DNA from: Betaproteobacteria bacterium
GTDB taxonomy: Bacteria > Pseudomonadota > Gammaproteobacteria > Burkholderiales > Ga0077523
DNA: 64,000 nucleotides
Assembly: GCA_016125475.1 (NCBI GenBank)
Contig: WGLR01000023.1
Span: 1 to 64,000, forward strand
Direction: 5' to 3'
Shown here piece by piece: positions 18,539-25,966 of this stretch. The notes beneath the pieces were generated by a model that was not told where the DNA came from, ran no database searches, and worked only from the letters and a program-made list of their open reading frames with translations. The position numbers and the translations under genes were made by a program. Numbering within the stretch: position 1 is the first letter of the stretch; every line of letters begins with the position of its first letter.

Positions 18539-18566
18539 TGAACTTGTCCCCTGATGACGGACGCCA
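18539..18566. repeat. IS3 left terminal inverted repeat
   Basis: Begins TGAACTTGTCCC and ends ACGGACGCCA; compared with the right end, the outer 12 bases differ once and the inner 10 are identical, with a divergent middle of about six bases. Confidence 0.8.
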
Positions 18567-18591
18567 TAAGGCGGGGGGTAGATGAAGCAGC

Positions 18592-19458
18592 CTATGCGGC
18601 GTTGAGTTTCCGTGCGTATTGGTCCGGAGACAAGTAGCCTAGGGCCGAGTGTCGCCGGGTCGGGTTGTAGAAGCCGTGGATGTAGTTCGCAATGCCGGCA
18701 TGCGCAGCCGCCTTCGTCGGGTACACACCGCTGGCCTCCTCGTTCTTCAAGGTCGCGAAGAAGCTCTCGGCTACCGCATTGTCCCAGCAGTTGCCTTTGC
18801 GGCTCATGCTCTGCACGAAGCCCAGAGCGGTGAGCGTGCGGCGGAACTGGCCGCTGGCGTACTGACTGCCGCGGTCCGAGTGGAACAACACGTCCTTCCC
18901 GGCGGGGCTGCCGCGGTGCCAGGCATTCAGGACGGCATTCTCGACCAGATCGTCGGGCATCCGATCGGCCAGGCTGTAACCGAGCACCTGTCGCGTCTGC
19001 ACACTGAGCACGACCGCCAGATACAGCCAGCCTTCGCGCGTGTCGATGTACGTGATGTCGCTGACCCAGGCCGCCGCGGGCGCCCCCACCTCGAAGCGAC
19101 GCTCGAGCAGGTTCGCGGCCACCGGCCGGGCATGATCACTGTGTGTCGTTCGAGGCCTCGCGCGCCCTTTCGATCGGCCACGTAGCCCCTCCTCGCGCAT
19201 CAGGCGCGCGACCCGCTTGGGCCCGATGACGTGACCGAGTTCGCGCAGGTCCTTCACCAGCTTCGGCCGGCCATAGAGCCCCCGGCTAGCACGATGGCAG
19301 CGCCGCAGCTCCTGGCGCAGCCCCACGTCCGGATCCTCCCCGCGGGCTGCCTGGCGGCGCAGGTAATCGTGCAAGCCCGAGCGCGCCACCCCGAGCAGCC
19401 GACACAGGACCTCGACCGGAAAATGAGTCCGTTCACGCGCGACGAAGGCGTACCTCAT
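18592..19458 (-). CDS. IS3-family transposase OrfB (DDE catalytic subunit)
   Basis: A 288-residue integrase-core protein. It has the HTH_21-like N-terminal region (ASRGLYGRPKLVKDL) and an rve catalytic domain with Asp134 (WVSDITYID), Asp195 (HSDRGSQY) and Glu231 (WDNAVAESFFATLK), giving the D-D-35-E spacing. The C-terminus ends with the usual YNPTRRHSALGYLSP. It is in the -1 frame relative to orfA and its ATG overlaps the orfA stop (ATGA). The active transposase is normally the OrfAB fusion made by frameshifting. Confidence 0.95.
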   Translation of the reverse strand: MRYAFVARERTHFPVEVLCRLLGVARSGLHDYLRRQAARGEDPDVGLRQELRRCHRASRGLYGRPKLVKDLRELGHVIGPKRVARLMREEGLRGRSKGRARPRTTHSDHARPVAANLLERRFEVGAPAAAWVSDITYIDTREGWLYLAVVLSVQTRQVLGYSLADRMPDDLVENAVLNAWHRGSPAGKDVLFHSDRGSQYASGQFRRTLTALGFVQSMSRKGNCWDNAVAESFFATLKNEEASGVYPTKAAAHAGIANYIHGFYNPTRRHSALGYLSPDQYARKLNAA

Positions 19459-19748
19459 TCGGACTCCCTGGCGAAGAACGCCGTCGCTTTTTTTAGGATC
19501 TCACGCTCCATCTTGAGCGTGGCGTTCTCGGCCCGCAGGCGGGCCAGTTCACTCTCCAACTCGCTCACCGGTGCCCGCGTGGGCGAACTCAGCGGCTTAC
19601 CCGAGCGCGACGCTGCCCGCCAGTTCTCGAGCGTCTTGACCGACATGTCGAGGCGGCGCGCCGCCTTCGTCGGACCAATGGATTCGGCCAGCGTGACGGC
19701 CTGGGATTTGAACTCGTCGGTGAACCGACGACGCGGGATTCGTTGCAT
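19455..19748 (-). CDS. IS3-family transposase OrfA (HTH subunit)
   Basis: The 97-residue product has a HTH_Tnp_1 domain (RRRFTDEFKSQAVTLAE, AARRLDMSVKTLENW) and a C-terminal leucine zipper (ELARLRAENATLKMEREILKK). The ATG at 19748 is preceded by GGAGG at correct spacing; a frame extending to 19772 lacks this. It ends in an ATGA overlap with orfB. Confidence 0.92.
   Translation of the reverse strand: MQRIPRRRFTDEFKSQAVTLAESIGPTKAARRLDMSVKTLENWRAASRSGKPLSSPTRAPVSELESELARLRAENATLKMEREILKKATAFFARESE
19488..19494 (-). other. programmed -1 ribosomal frameshift site
   Basis: On the coding strand, seven A residues sit in the phase CTA-AAA-AAA-GCG near the 3' end of orfA, a canonical A-AAA-AAA slippery heptamer. 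Slipping back one base leads, with no stop, into AGC-GAC-GGC and directly onto the orfB ATG frame. This produces OrfAB, as known for IS3 elements. Confidence 0.85.
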
Positions 19749-19785
19749 CAGGACCTCCAAGAGTCGTTCCAAACATATCCCTTCT

Positions 19786-19813
19786 TGGCGTCCGTTTCAG
19801 CGGGGCAAGTTCA
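19786..19813. repeat. IS3 right terminal inverted repeat
   Basis: Reverse complement begins TGAACTTGCCCC and ends ACGGACGCCA, matching the left end. It is followed by the GAG duplication at 19814-19816 and then by ATCCGC and the ATG of the next gene. Confidence 0.8.
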
Positions 19814-19816
19814 GAG
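19814..19816. repeat. target-site duplication of IS3 element (right copy)
   Basis: GAG, identical to 18536-18538; six bases further on is the start codon of the interrupted gene's downstream part. Confidence 0.7.
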
Positions 19817-19822
19817 ATCCGC

Positions 19823-20188
19823 ATGCACCCCGACGCCCGCTTCCTGTTCACCGCCAGCATGGACGTGGACCCGGAGAAGGAGGCACTGTTCCACGAGGTC
19901 TACGACGCCGAACACATCCCGATGCTGCTCCAGGTGCCGGGTGTGCTGTCGGCCGTGCGGTGCGAGAGCGTGCCGCTCAGGCTCGCGATAGGCGGTGAAG
20001 TCAGCGACGTGACGGTGGAAGGGGAGCCTCGCTTCCACGCGATCTACGAACTCGCGAGTGCCGAGGTGCTGCAGAGCCCCGAGTGGGCGCAGGCAGTGGA
20101 ACGCGGGCGATGGCCCGGAGAAGTCCGGCCCCATACGCGCAACCGGCGCCACACGCTGCGCCGGCTCGTGCGGCCGGACGATCGCTGA
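19823..20188 (+). CDS. DUF4286/EthD-like dimeric alpha-beta barrel protein
   Basis: A 121-residue protein beginning FLFTASMDVDPEKEALFHEVYDAEHIPMLLQVPGV (residues 7-41), the pattern of DUF4286/EthD-like ferredoxin-fold proteins, with a C-terminal basic tail. Function unknown; relatives include small degradative or stability proteins. The coding region is whole. However, the IS3 element sits nine bases upstream: joining the flanks without it restores AGGAGGAG-ATCCGC-ATG, so translation is now left with only a weak TTCAGAG sequence and the native promoter is cut off. Confidence 0.7.
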   Translation: MHPDARFLFTASMDVDPEKEALFHEVYDAEHIPMLLQVPGVLSAVRCESVPLRLAIGGEVSDVTVEGEPRFHAIYELASAEVLQSPEWAQAVERGRWPGEVRPHTRNRRHTLRRLVRPDDR

Positions 20189-20570
20189 ACGCGACAGACG
20201 CCGATCACGCCGTCCGGACGGCCACGCCGGCTGTCGAGGCGAATACGTTTCCAAGATTGGTTCGCGCATGACCCGCGTGCGCGTCTGGTCTGGCTGCCTG
20301 AATCCCGGGCTGCATCCTCGGCCCGCCCCCGACGCATCGGGATACCTGCACCTTCCGGAAATCCGGGCTGTTGACCGGCAGCCTGCCCTTGCCGACGTGT
20401 CAGTCTCGGCGACCGACGAACCGTCGCGGATTTGACGATCGTCATGTCCAGAGCGGGACTTGCCCGGCACTGGTCTGGAATAATGCGGACGAGTCCGGTC
20501 GGGTCCGAAGAGACGAGCGCGCGCGAGCACGCCAGACGCGGAAGCAAGGGAGAATCGGGAGAAACGGATA
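20189..20570. other. intergenic region without recognised gene
   Basis: This 382-base gap precedes the BLUF gene. No convincing open frame on either strand was found. Weak promoter-like words (TTGCCC near 20460, AATAAT near 20479) occur but spacing is poor. AAGGGAGAATCGGGAGAAA just before 20571 supplies the BLUF ribosome binding site. Confidence 0.4.
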
Positions 20571-20993
20571 ATGTCCGCACTACGGACCATCGTCTACGCG
20601 AGTACGGCTGCGTACCTCATGACTCTCGCCGACCTGGAGGCGTTGCTGACAGACGCGCGAGAGCTGAACGAGCGGCACGGCATCACCGGGGTACTCCTGT
20701 ACAGCGACGGCACGTTCATGCAGTGCTTCGAGGGCGAGGAGCCGGCCATGGAGGAGACCTACGGGCGGATCATCGCGAGCCGGAAACACCACAGCATCAT
20801 CGAGATGCTGAACGAGCCGATCGAGAGGCGGAGCTTTCCGGACTGGCACATGGGATTCTTCGGGCCGCCCGAGGCGCGCTCGCTGTTCCAGGACGAACGT
20901 CAGTGGCGGCGGCTCGGCGCACCCGGTGGCGTGGCGTGGGAATCTCTGGCCTACAACTTCGTGAAGCACTTCCGCGTGTCGCTCAAGGTGTAG
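20571..20993 (+). CDS. BLUF-domain blue-light photoreceptor
   Basis: A 140-residue single-domain BLUF protein that binds FAD and senses blue light through a hydrogen-bond switch. All key residues are present with AppA spacing: Tyr9 (IVYAS), Asn33 (ELNERHGITG), Gln51 (TFMQCFEG), Trp92 and Met94 (DWHMGF). No output domain is attached, so it must signal by binding another protein, as in the short PixD/BlrB type. No obvious effector gene is beside it. Photoregulated targets may lie elsewhere. Confidence 0.93.
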   Translation: MSALRTIVYASTAAYLMTLADLEALLTDARELNERHGITGVLLYSDGTFMQCFEGEEPAMEETYGRIIASRKHHSIIEMLNEPIERRSFPDWHMGFFGPPEARSLFQDERQWRRLGAPGGVAWESLAYNFVKHFRVSLKV

Positions 20994-21042
20994 TCCCCTG
21001 TAACGTGATGGCGCGGCGTCCCGTCGGCGTGGCGCGCCCGCG

Positions 21043-21729
21043 TCATCGAACGTAGTTCACCGCGAGAGCCGAAAGCGCGTCCTCCGCGTAGGTCGGGACG
21101 ATGGTGCCGGCACTTGCCACTGCCTCGAGGTCCGACTCGATGCTCCGTGCGTCAGCGAGCGCTTTCAACGTGTGGTGCACATGGACCAGCGGGACGACCA
21201 CGATCCCGTCCCGGTCGGCGACGACGATGTCACCGGGCTCCACGGCGACATGCCCCAGGCTCACGGCGAGGCCGATCCGACCGGGCCCGTTCTTGAACGG
21301 GATGCCGGGTGACAGCCCCCTGGCGTAAACCGGCACTCCGCTGGCCTCGACCTGGGCGACGTCGCGAGCAACCCCGTCCGTCACGGCGCCGACGATTCCT
21401 GCGTTGCGCAGGAGTGCCGTGGTGATGCCTCCGAGGACCGCCGCCTGTGTCGAGCCTCGCGTGGCGATGACCATCACGTCACCCGGCTTCGAGAACTTCA
21501 GTGCAGCGTGAACGGCGAGGATGTCGTGGGGTGCAGTCTCGACCGTCAGCGCCGGGCCGACGAAACCGGGCCCGTCCCACACCGGTCGGATGTCGTGGTC
21601 CACGACCCCGAAGCCGTGCCCGAGGGCGTCGGCGATCAGGGCCGTGCCGGCGCCTCGGAACCCGTCCACGACCGACGCCTCCGGTCGTTGCCAGGTCTCT
21701 CGAATGATGAAGGATGCTCGGTTCTGCAC
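21043..21729 (-). CDS. RraA-like / HMG aldolase-type protein
   Basis: A 228-residue member of the RraA/HMG-aldolase family. Members are class II pyruvate aldolases or oxaloacetate decarboxylases that use a divalent metal. The GIVGAVTDGVARD motif supplies the metal-binding Asp and substrate Arg, and VIATRGSTQAAVLGG provides the glycine-rich loop. The GTG start at 21729 follows GGGAGGC on the coding strand; the longer upstream frame has no similarity. True RraA is a shorter RNase E inhibitor, so aldolase activity is more likely here. Confidence 0.8.
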   Translation of the reverse strand: MQNRASFIIRETWQRPEASVVDGFRGAGTALIADALGHGFGVVDHDIRPVWDGPGFVGPALTVETAPHDILAVHAALKFSKPGDVMVIATRGSTQAAVLGGITTALLRNAGIVGAVTDGVARDVAQVEASGVPVYARGLSPGIPFKNGPGRIGLAVSLGHVAVEPGDIVVADRDGIVVVPLVHVHHTLKALADARSIESDLEAVASAGTIVPTYAEDALSALAVNYVR

Positions 21730-22186
21730 GCTTGCCTCCCGATGTCTGTGTGACCCGCGATGACGCGTGGTCGGCCGGGTGAGGGGTTTTTGTCCGGATG
21801 CTGGCGCACCGGCCATCGCGGTGCGCGACACATGACCGTGACGCGAGCGTTCGAGCCGTTTCCACGGCTCTCGCCGCCGGCGTCACGGCGACACGGCCTC
21901 GGATCCCGTTCAGCCTCGGACACGATCCACGAGTCTAACGCGCGATGCGTCCGGAACACGCGCACGAACGACGTGGGCATCGTCGATGGCGAACCGATCG
22001 ACGTGTCCATCGGTTACGATGCGCGCGCGGCCGGCGTGCCCGGTGACTGATGCGATGGAAACCGGTCACTGTCCGCTAACATGCGGACGTGGTGACCGGC
22101 CGGACCGTCCGGCTGGTTCCTGCTACAGCCGTGGGCTGCATCGATTGCAGAGCGAGTGTGCTCGCCGAACTGGAGTGAGGGCTACC
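21730..22186. other. divergent intergenic region
   Basis: This 457-base gap separates two divergent genes and must hold promoters for both. I see no reliable gene, repeat or operator in it. GGAGTGAGGG before 22187 is the ribosome binding site of the methyltransferase gene. Confidence 0.4.
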
Positions 22187-23092
22187 GTGTCGTCTCCGGA
22201 ACACAACGAACTCGGGCAGTTCATCCCGTTGCACTACCACTTCCAGATGCTGGCGGACGATGTGCGCATGACCGCGTTCGAGTCGGCGCTGGAAAAGGTC
22301 GTGCCGATCGGGGGGCGTGTGCTCGACCTGGGCAGCGGCACGGGCATCCAGTCCTTCTTCGCTGCCCGGCGCGCCGCGCACGTGACCGCCGTCGAGTTCA
22401 ACAGCGAGCTCGCGGAAGCCAGCCGGCGCTTTCTCCACGACAACGGCCTGGCCGACCGGGTGCAAGTCCTGGTCGCGGATGCCTCCGAGTTCACGCCGGA
22501 CGAGCCTGTGGACGTCGTCGTCTGCGAGATGCTGCACAGCGGGCTCCTGCGCGAGAAGCAGATCGACACCATCGCGCGCTTCAAGGAAAAGTACTTCGCC
22601 AGGTTTGCGGCCCTGCCGCGCTTCGTTCCGGAGGCGACGCTGCTCGCTGCTCAACCCGTGTTGCAGGAATACCGCTTCCACGGCTACCACGCACCGGTGC
22701 CGCTGTTCCAGGCAGCGACCGCGGTGACGCCGGGTTGCTCGCCGATGGCCGAGCCCCAGCTGTACGCCGTGGTCGACTATGCGCAGGCACTTCCCGACCT
22801 GTTCGAAGCGACGCAGCAGTTCCGCGTGGCGGAGACCGGAGCCGTCAACGCCATTCGCTTCGTCACGAAGAACCTGCTCGCCATACTTCCGGAAGAGCAG
22901 AGCAGCATCGACTGGCACAATCACTATCTCGTGATGCCCCTGTCCACGCCCCTCGAAGTTGCTGCCGGGGACGTTCTGGAACTCCGCTTCAGGTACACGC
23001 CCGGTGCGCCGCTCAGGGCACTGACGGATTCGCTGGATTGCCGGCCGATCGGGAAAGGCCCGGATTGCTCGCTCGAATCAAGGGAAGGCTGA
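22187..23092 (+). CDS. PRMT-like SAM-dependent methyltransferase
   Basis: A 301-residue protein. Its N-terminal half has the SAM motif VLDLGSGTGIQSFFAA, an acidic TAVEFNS and VVCEMLHSGLL, which resembles the double-E loop of arginine methyltransferases. The C-terminal half (residues about 170-300) is beta-rich, like the PRMT barrel, with HNHYLVMPLSTPLEV and ELRFRY. A bacterial PRMT-like enzyme acting on protein or a small molecule is likely, but the target is unknown. GTG at 22187 has a strong GGAGTGAGGG site upstream and puts the fold at the N-terminus. Confidence 0.7.
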   Translation: MSSPEHNELGQFIPLHYHFQMLADDVRMTAFESALEKVVPIGGRVLDLGSGTGIQSFFAARRAAHVTAVEFNSELAEASRRFLHDNGLADRVQVLVADASEFTPDEPVDVVVCEMLHSGLLREKQIDTIARFKEKYFARFAALPRFVPEATLLAAQPVLQEYRFHGYHAPVPLFQAATAVTPGCSPMAEPQLYAVVDYAQALPDLFEATQQFRVAETGAVNAIRFVTKNLLAILPEEQSSIDWHNHYLVMPLSTPLEVAAGDVLELRFRYTPGAPLRALTDSLDCRPIGKGPDCSLESREG

Positions 23093-23325
23093 CGTTCGCC
23101 ACTTTTCGAGGCGCTGAACCTTTTCTCGCGCTCGTCGAGGCAGGGCCGGGATTTCGCGGCTCACCCTGTCGGACGACGCGCAGCCAGCTCGGTGCGGCAC
23201 GACACCGCTCTCGTGGGATGCGCAACGCGCGTGCTGCAGGTCGCCGATCCGTTCCATGGCGTGACGCGGAAACGACACGCTGGCAGGAAGTGCCACGACC
23301 GATCGCACCGTCGCCGCTTCCGGCA

Positions 23326-23940
23326 CTACCCCGATGCATTCGGCAGGAGACTCTGCAAGGCGAGTCCCGCCTGGGCACGGACGGCATCGGGTGATTCGCC
23401 GAGGGTCATCTGGAGAAGGACACAGGTCAGTTGCGTGTCGATGAACATGGCCGCGAGCTTCGACGGAATCGCAGGATTCACCTCGTTCCGGGACCGCCCC
23501 CTCTCGTACCAGGCTTCGTAGGCTGCGCGCATTTCGTCGCGCAGGGCGGCGACCCGCTTCGTGGTCACGGGCCCGAGACGCGACGGTGAGGATCGCATCC
23601 TCGCGAAGAGGCACCCCACGGGTCTTCCGCGGTCCTCGGTAAACCATCTGACGATTTCCTCGAGCACTTCGGGGAAGGGACGATCGGCAGCGAGCAGATT
23701 GAAGAGGGTCATTCCCACTTCCTCGCGATACCGATCGAGTGCCTCGGCCATCAGGCCGTCCTCTCCGCCGAACTCGCGGTAGAGCACGGGCTTCGAGATT
23801 CCCGTGCGGCGGCAGATTTCATTCAGGCCGAGCGCATGTACGCCCTCCCGCCAGTAGCTGTCCATGGCAACGTCCACCGTGCGGCTGCGATCAAGAGTCC
23901 TGGGTCTGCCGCGAGTCTTTCTTACTTGCGGGGTCGTCAT
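23326..23940 (-). CDS. TetR-family transcriptional repressor
   Basis: The 204-residue repressor has an N-terminal TetR HTH (residues about 13-60; ALGLNEICRRTGISKPVLYREFGG) and a helical ligand domain with PVGCLFARMRSSPS, typical of the AcrR-like group that senses small organic molecules. Two palindromes in the spacer to the divergent operon (23945-23956 and 23997-24008) are its obvious binding sites, so it should repress both itself and the operon beginning at 24051. Confidence 0.9.
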   Translation of the reverse strand: MTTPQVRKTRGRPRTLDRSRTVDVAMDSYWREGVHALGLNEICRRTGISKPVLYREFGGEDGLMAEALDRYREEVGMTLFNLLAADRPFPEVLEEIVRWFTEDRGRPVGCLFARMRSSPSRLGPVTTKRVAALRDEMRAAYEAWYERGRSRNEVNPAIPSKLAAMFIDTQLTCVLLQMTLGESPDAVRAQAGLALQSLLPNASG

Positions 23941-23944
23941 TTTG

Positions 23945-23956
23945 TACCGTTCGGTA
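23945..23956. promoter_or_regulatory. TetR operator 1
   Basis: Palindrome TACCGTTCGGTA, a TACCG-NN-CGGTA half-site pair, lying four bases upstream of the tetR start codon, where binding would block its expression. Confidence 0.8.
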
Positions 23957-23965
23957 ATTTAATAG

Positions 23966-23994
23966 TTGACATCCCTTGTTTCCGTGAATATCTT
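23966..23994 (+). promoter_or_regulatory. promoter of TetR-controlled operon
   Basis: TTGACA at 23966-23971, 17-base spacer, TATCTT at 23989-23994. It lies between the two operators, the second of which would cover the transcription start. Confidence 0.6.
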
Positions 23995-23996
23995 TA

Positions 23997-24008
23997 TACC
24001 GATCGGTA
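23997..24008. promoter_or_regulatory. TetR operator 2
   Basis: Palindrome TACCGATCGGTA, the same TACCG-NN-CGGTA pattern as operator 1, starting 52 bases after it and just past the -10 box. Confidence 0.8.
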
Positions 24009-24050
24009 CGCAAATGCGCAATCACCCATCGGATACGAAGGAAGATCACC

Positions 24051-24494
24051 ATGGAAACCAATGCCCCGTCAGCGTCGAACGCTCCGGCCGACGATCTGGC
24101 TGTCGTCAATGCATTCTACGCAACCCTTCTCAGCGCGGCCCCCCAGCTGACGGAGGAGGGCCTGTATGCAGTGCTGTCCCGGGACTTCGTCTCGGAACCG
24201 ACGCCGCCCGCAGGTTCCGGGGCGCAGGGCATGTTCAAGACTCTCAAGTTCTTCGCCCAAGTCGTGCCCGATCTCAGCTGGCAGCCGCAGGAGATCCTGA
24301 CGAACGGCAACCGTTACACCGTGCGCAGCAAGGCGAGCGGAACGCCCGTCGGTCCGTTCCTCGGGATCGAGCCGGCCACTGGTAAGCGCTTCGAGATCAT
24401 GTCGATCGACATCCTCACCGTCGAGGACGGCAAGGTCGTCCATTCCTACCACGTCGAAGACTGGGCGACGGCGATACGCCAGTTGACCGAGTGA
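24051..24494 (+). CDS. SnoaL-like (NTF2-fold) protein
   Basis: A 147-residue SnoaL-like polyketide-cyclase-type protein of the NTF2-like fold: DDLAVVNAFYATLLS helix start, FKTLKFFAQVVPDLSW, and the C-terminal ILTVEDGKVVHSYHVEDWATAIRQL strand pair. Members bind or transform small hydrophobic molecules; this one could be an accessory enzyme. It is the first gene of the operon controlled by the divergent TetR protein, 30 bases before the SDR gene. Confidence 0.75.
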   Translation: METNAPSASNAPADDLAVVNAFYATLLSAAPQLTEEGLYAVLSRDFVSEPTPPAGSGAQGMFKTLKFFAQVVPDLSWQPQEILTNGNRYTVRSKASGTPVGPFLGIEPATGKRFEIMSIDILTVEDGKVVHSYHVEDWATAIRQLTE

Positions 24495-24524
24495 CGGTCT
24501 TCCCACACGTCAAGGACACGCATC

Positions 24525-25394
24525 ATGAAAAACGTGGTCATCACAGGAAGCAGCAGCGGATTCGGATTCCTGGCAGCAAAGGCTTTTGCTGAAAAAGGCT
24601 ACGCAGTATGGGCCACCATGCGAAACGCGGACTCGACGAACTCGAGCCGAAAGCGGGAACTTGAAGACGCATCGAAAAACATTCGCGTCATCGAAATGGA
24701 TGTCGCGCAAGACGCGTCGGTGGCAACCGCGATTGGTCACGTGATCGCCGAGGACGGCAAGGTTGACGTGCTCATCAACAACGCCGGGATCATGTACATC
24801 GGCCACACCGAGGCTTATGGCGTCTCCCAGGTTCACGAGCAGATGAACGTCAACCTCTACGGCGCGATCCGGACGATGCAAGCCGTGCTGCCGTCCATGC
24901 GCAAAGCCGGCAGCGGACTCATCATCAATACGTCGTCCACCGCGGGCCGTGTTGCCTACCCCTACTTCGGTACGTATGGGGCCACAAAGTTCGCGCTCGA
25001 GGCCTACTCCCAGAGTCTGCACTACGAGATGGCTCCCTACGGCGTCGAGGTCGTCGTGGTCGAACCGGGGCCGTTCCCGACGAACCTGATCGACTCCATT
25101 CGTCCGGAAGCCCGAAAGGACGTGACGGAGGAGTACGGACCTCTGAAGGACGTGCCTTCGAACATGCTGAAGTTCTTCGTCGAGTTCTTCAGATCGGACG
25201 CTGCTCCCGACAATCAATTGGTCGCGAACGCGTATCTGGCACTCGCGGATGCTAAGCAGGGAACACGTCCGATGCGCACGCAAGTCGGCATCGACCATGG
25301 AGTACGGGAGATCAACCGGCTCACTCAGCCGATCCAGGACAGCCTGCTCAAGGAACTGAACCTCGATACCGTGCTTACGTTCGGGAATTCGTGA
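24525..25394 (+). CDS. short-chain dehydrogenase/reductase
   Basis: A 289-residue SDR with TGSSSGFG cofactor loop at residues 7-14, NNAG motif, catalytic serine in NTSSTAG and YGATKFA pair. The SDR subtype with a long C-terminal tail (PLKDVPSNML, VGIDHGVREIN) suggests carbonyl reductase-like action on hydrophobic substrates. Its base composition looks slightly lower in GC than its neighbours, as does the start of the operon, perhaps a sign of acquisition. The stop codon lies 71 bases before the next gene. Confidence 0.83.
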   Translation: MKNVVITGSSSGFGFLAAKAFAEKGYAVWATMRNADSTNSSRKRELEDASKNIRVIEMDVAQDASVATAIGHVIAEDGKVDVLINNAGIMYIGHTEAYGVSQVHEQMNVNLYGAIRTMQAVLPSMRKAGSGLIINTSSTAGRVAYPYFGTYGATKFALEAYSQSLHYEMAPYGVEVVVVEPGPFPTNLIDSIRPEARKDVTEEYGPLKDVPSNMLKFFVEFFRSDAAPDNQLVANAYLALADAKQGTRPMRTQVGIDHGVREINRLTQPIQDSLLKELNLDTVLTFGNS

Positions 25395-25465
25395 GTGCTC
25401 CGCGTGGGGTAGTCACAAGCGCCCCATTCGTTCCGGTCACTTCTACCTTTTCCACGGGAAACGAG

Positions 25466-25966
25466 ATGAGAAAGTCCCTGTTTGTCGTAGCAGCGATGGC
25501 GGCAATGCAGTTGTCGTGCGCGTTCGCCGCCGATGGCGAGGTTATCGCAAGAGCGCGGGTCGCCTTCGGGGAGCAGGTGAAACTTTCCTGCTCGCGGAAC
25601 GTCGAGCCTGCGTGGATTGCCCCGGAAGCCGTCTATCGATACCGTCTGAACGACACGAGTGAACTGCACGTCGAAGGGCGCCGCGGTGTCATCGCGCACC
25701 TGTGCGCACTGAAGGAAGTGGGGCGATCGACGGCCGCCGAGAACGTTCGTTTCTTTCCGACGCTCGAAGCCGACACGGTGTTCGTCCAGTACGATCTGGT
25801 TCCGGTTGGCGGCCCCGCCACGAGTTCCAGGATGCTCGCGATCATCGAGATGCGTGGCGACCGGATCGCCGGTTTCACTCAGTTGAACCGGTCGCCGGAA
25901 AGTCTTGAGGCGCTGGAACTGCTGAACGCGGGGACGAACGGTCGTGTGCCCGGCGAAGCGAAATGA
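25466..25966 (+). CDS. secreted protein of unknown function
   Basis: The 166-residue product has a signal peptide ending SCAFA-AD near residue 22. The mature part contains two cysteines (LSCSRN, HLCALK) and a beta-rich C-terminal half (TVFVQYDLVPV, MLAIIEMRGDRIAGF) that looks like a SnoaL/NTF2 fold without known active residues. The ATG at 25466 fits the signal sequence; the frame extending back to 25391 has no support. Its stop overlaps the ATG of the decayed transporter gene (ATGA). Confidence 0.6.
   Translation: MRKSLFVVAAMAAMQLSCAFAADGEVIARARVAFGEQVKLSCSRNVEPAWIAPEAVYRYRLNDTSELHVEGRRGVIAHLCALKEVGRSTAAENVRFFPTLEADTVFVQYDLVPVGGPATSSRMLAIIEMRGDRIAGFTQLNRSPESLEALELLNAGTNGRVPGEAK

Larger units (their letters stand above)
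18539..19813 (-). mobile_element. IS3-family insertion sequence, intact, 1275 bp
   Basis: The element has two overlapping frames (orfA, orfB), a slippery A7 site for frameshifting and imperfect 28-bp terminal inverted repeats that both start TGAACTTG and share ACGGACGCCA at their inner end (left 18539-18566, right 19786-19813). A GAG target duplication flanks it. It inserted within AGGAGGAG, the apparent ribosome binding site of the gene at 19823. All transposase features look functional, so the insertion is probably recent. Subgroup not assigned. Confidence 0.93.
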
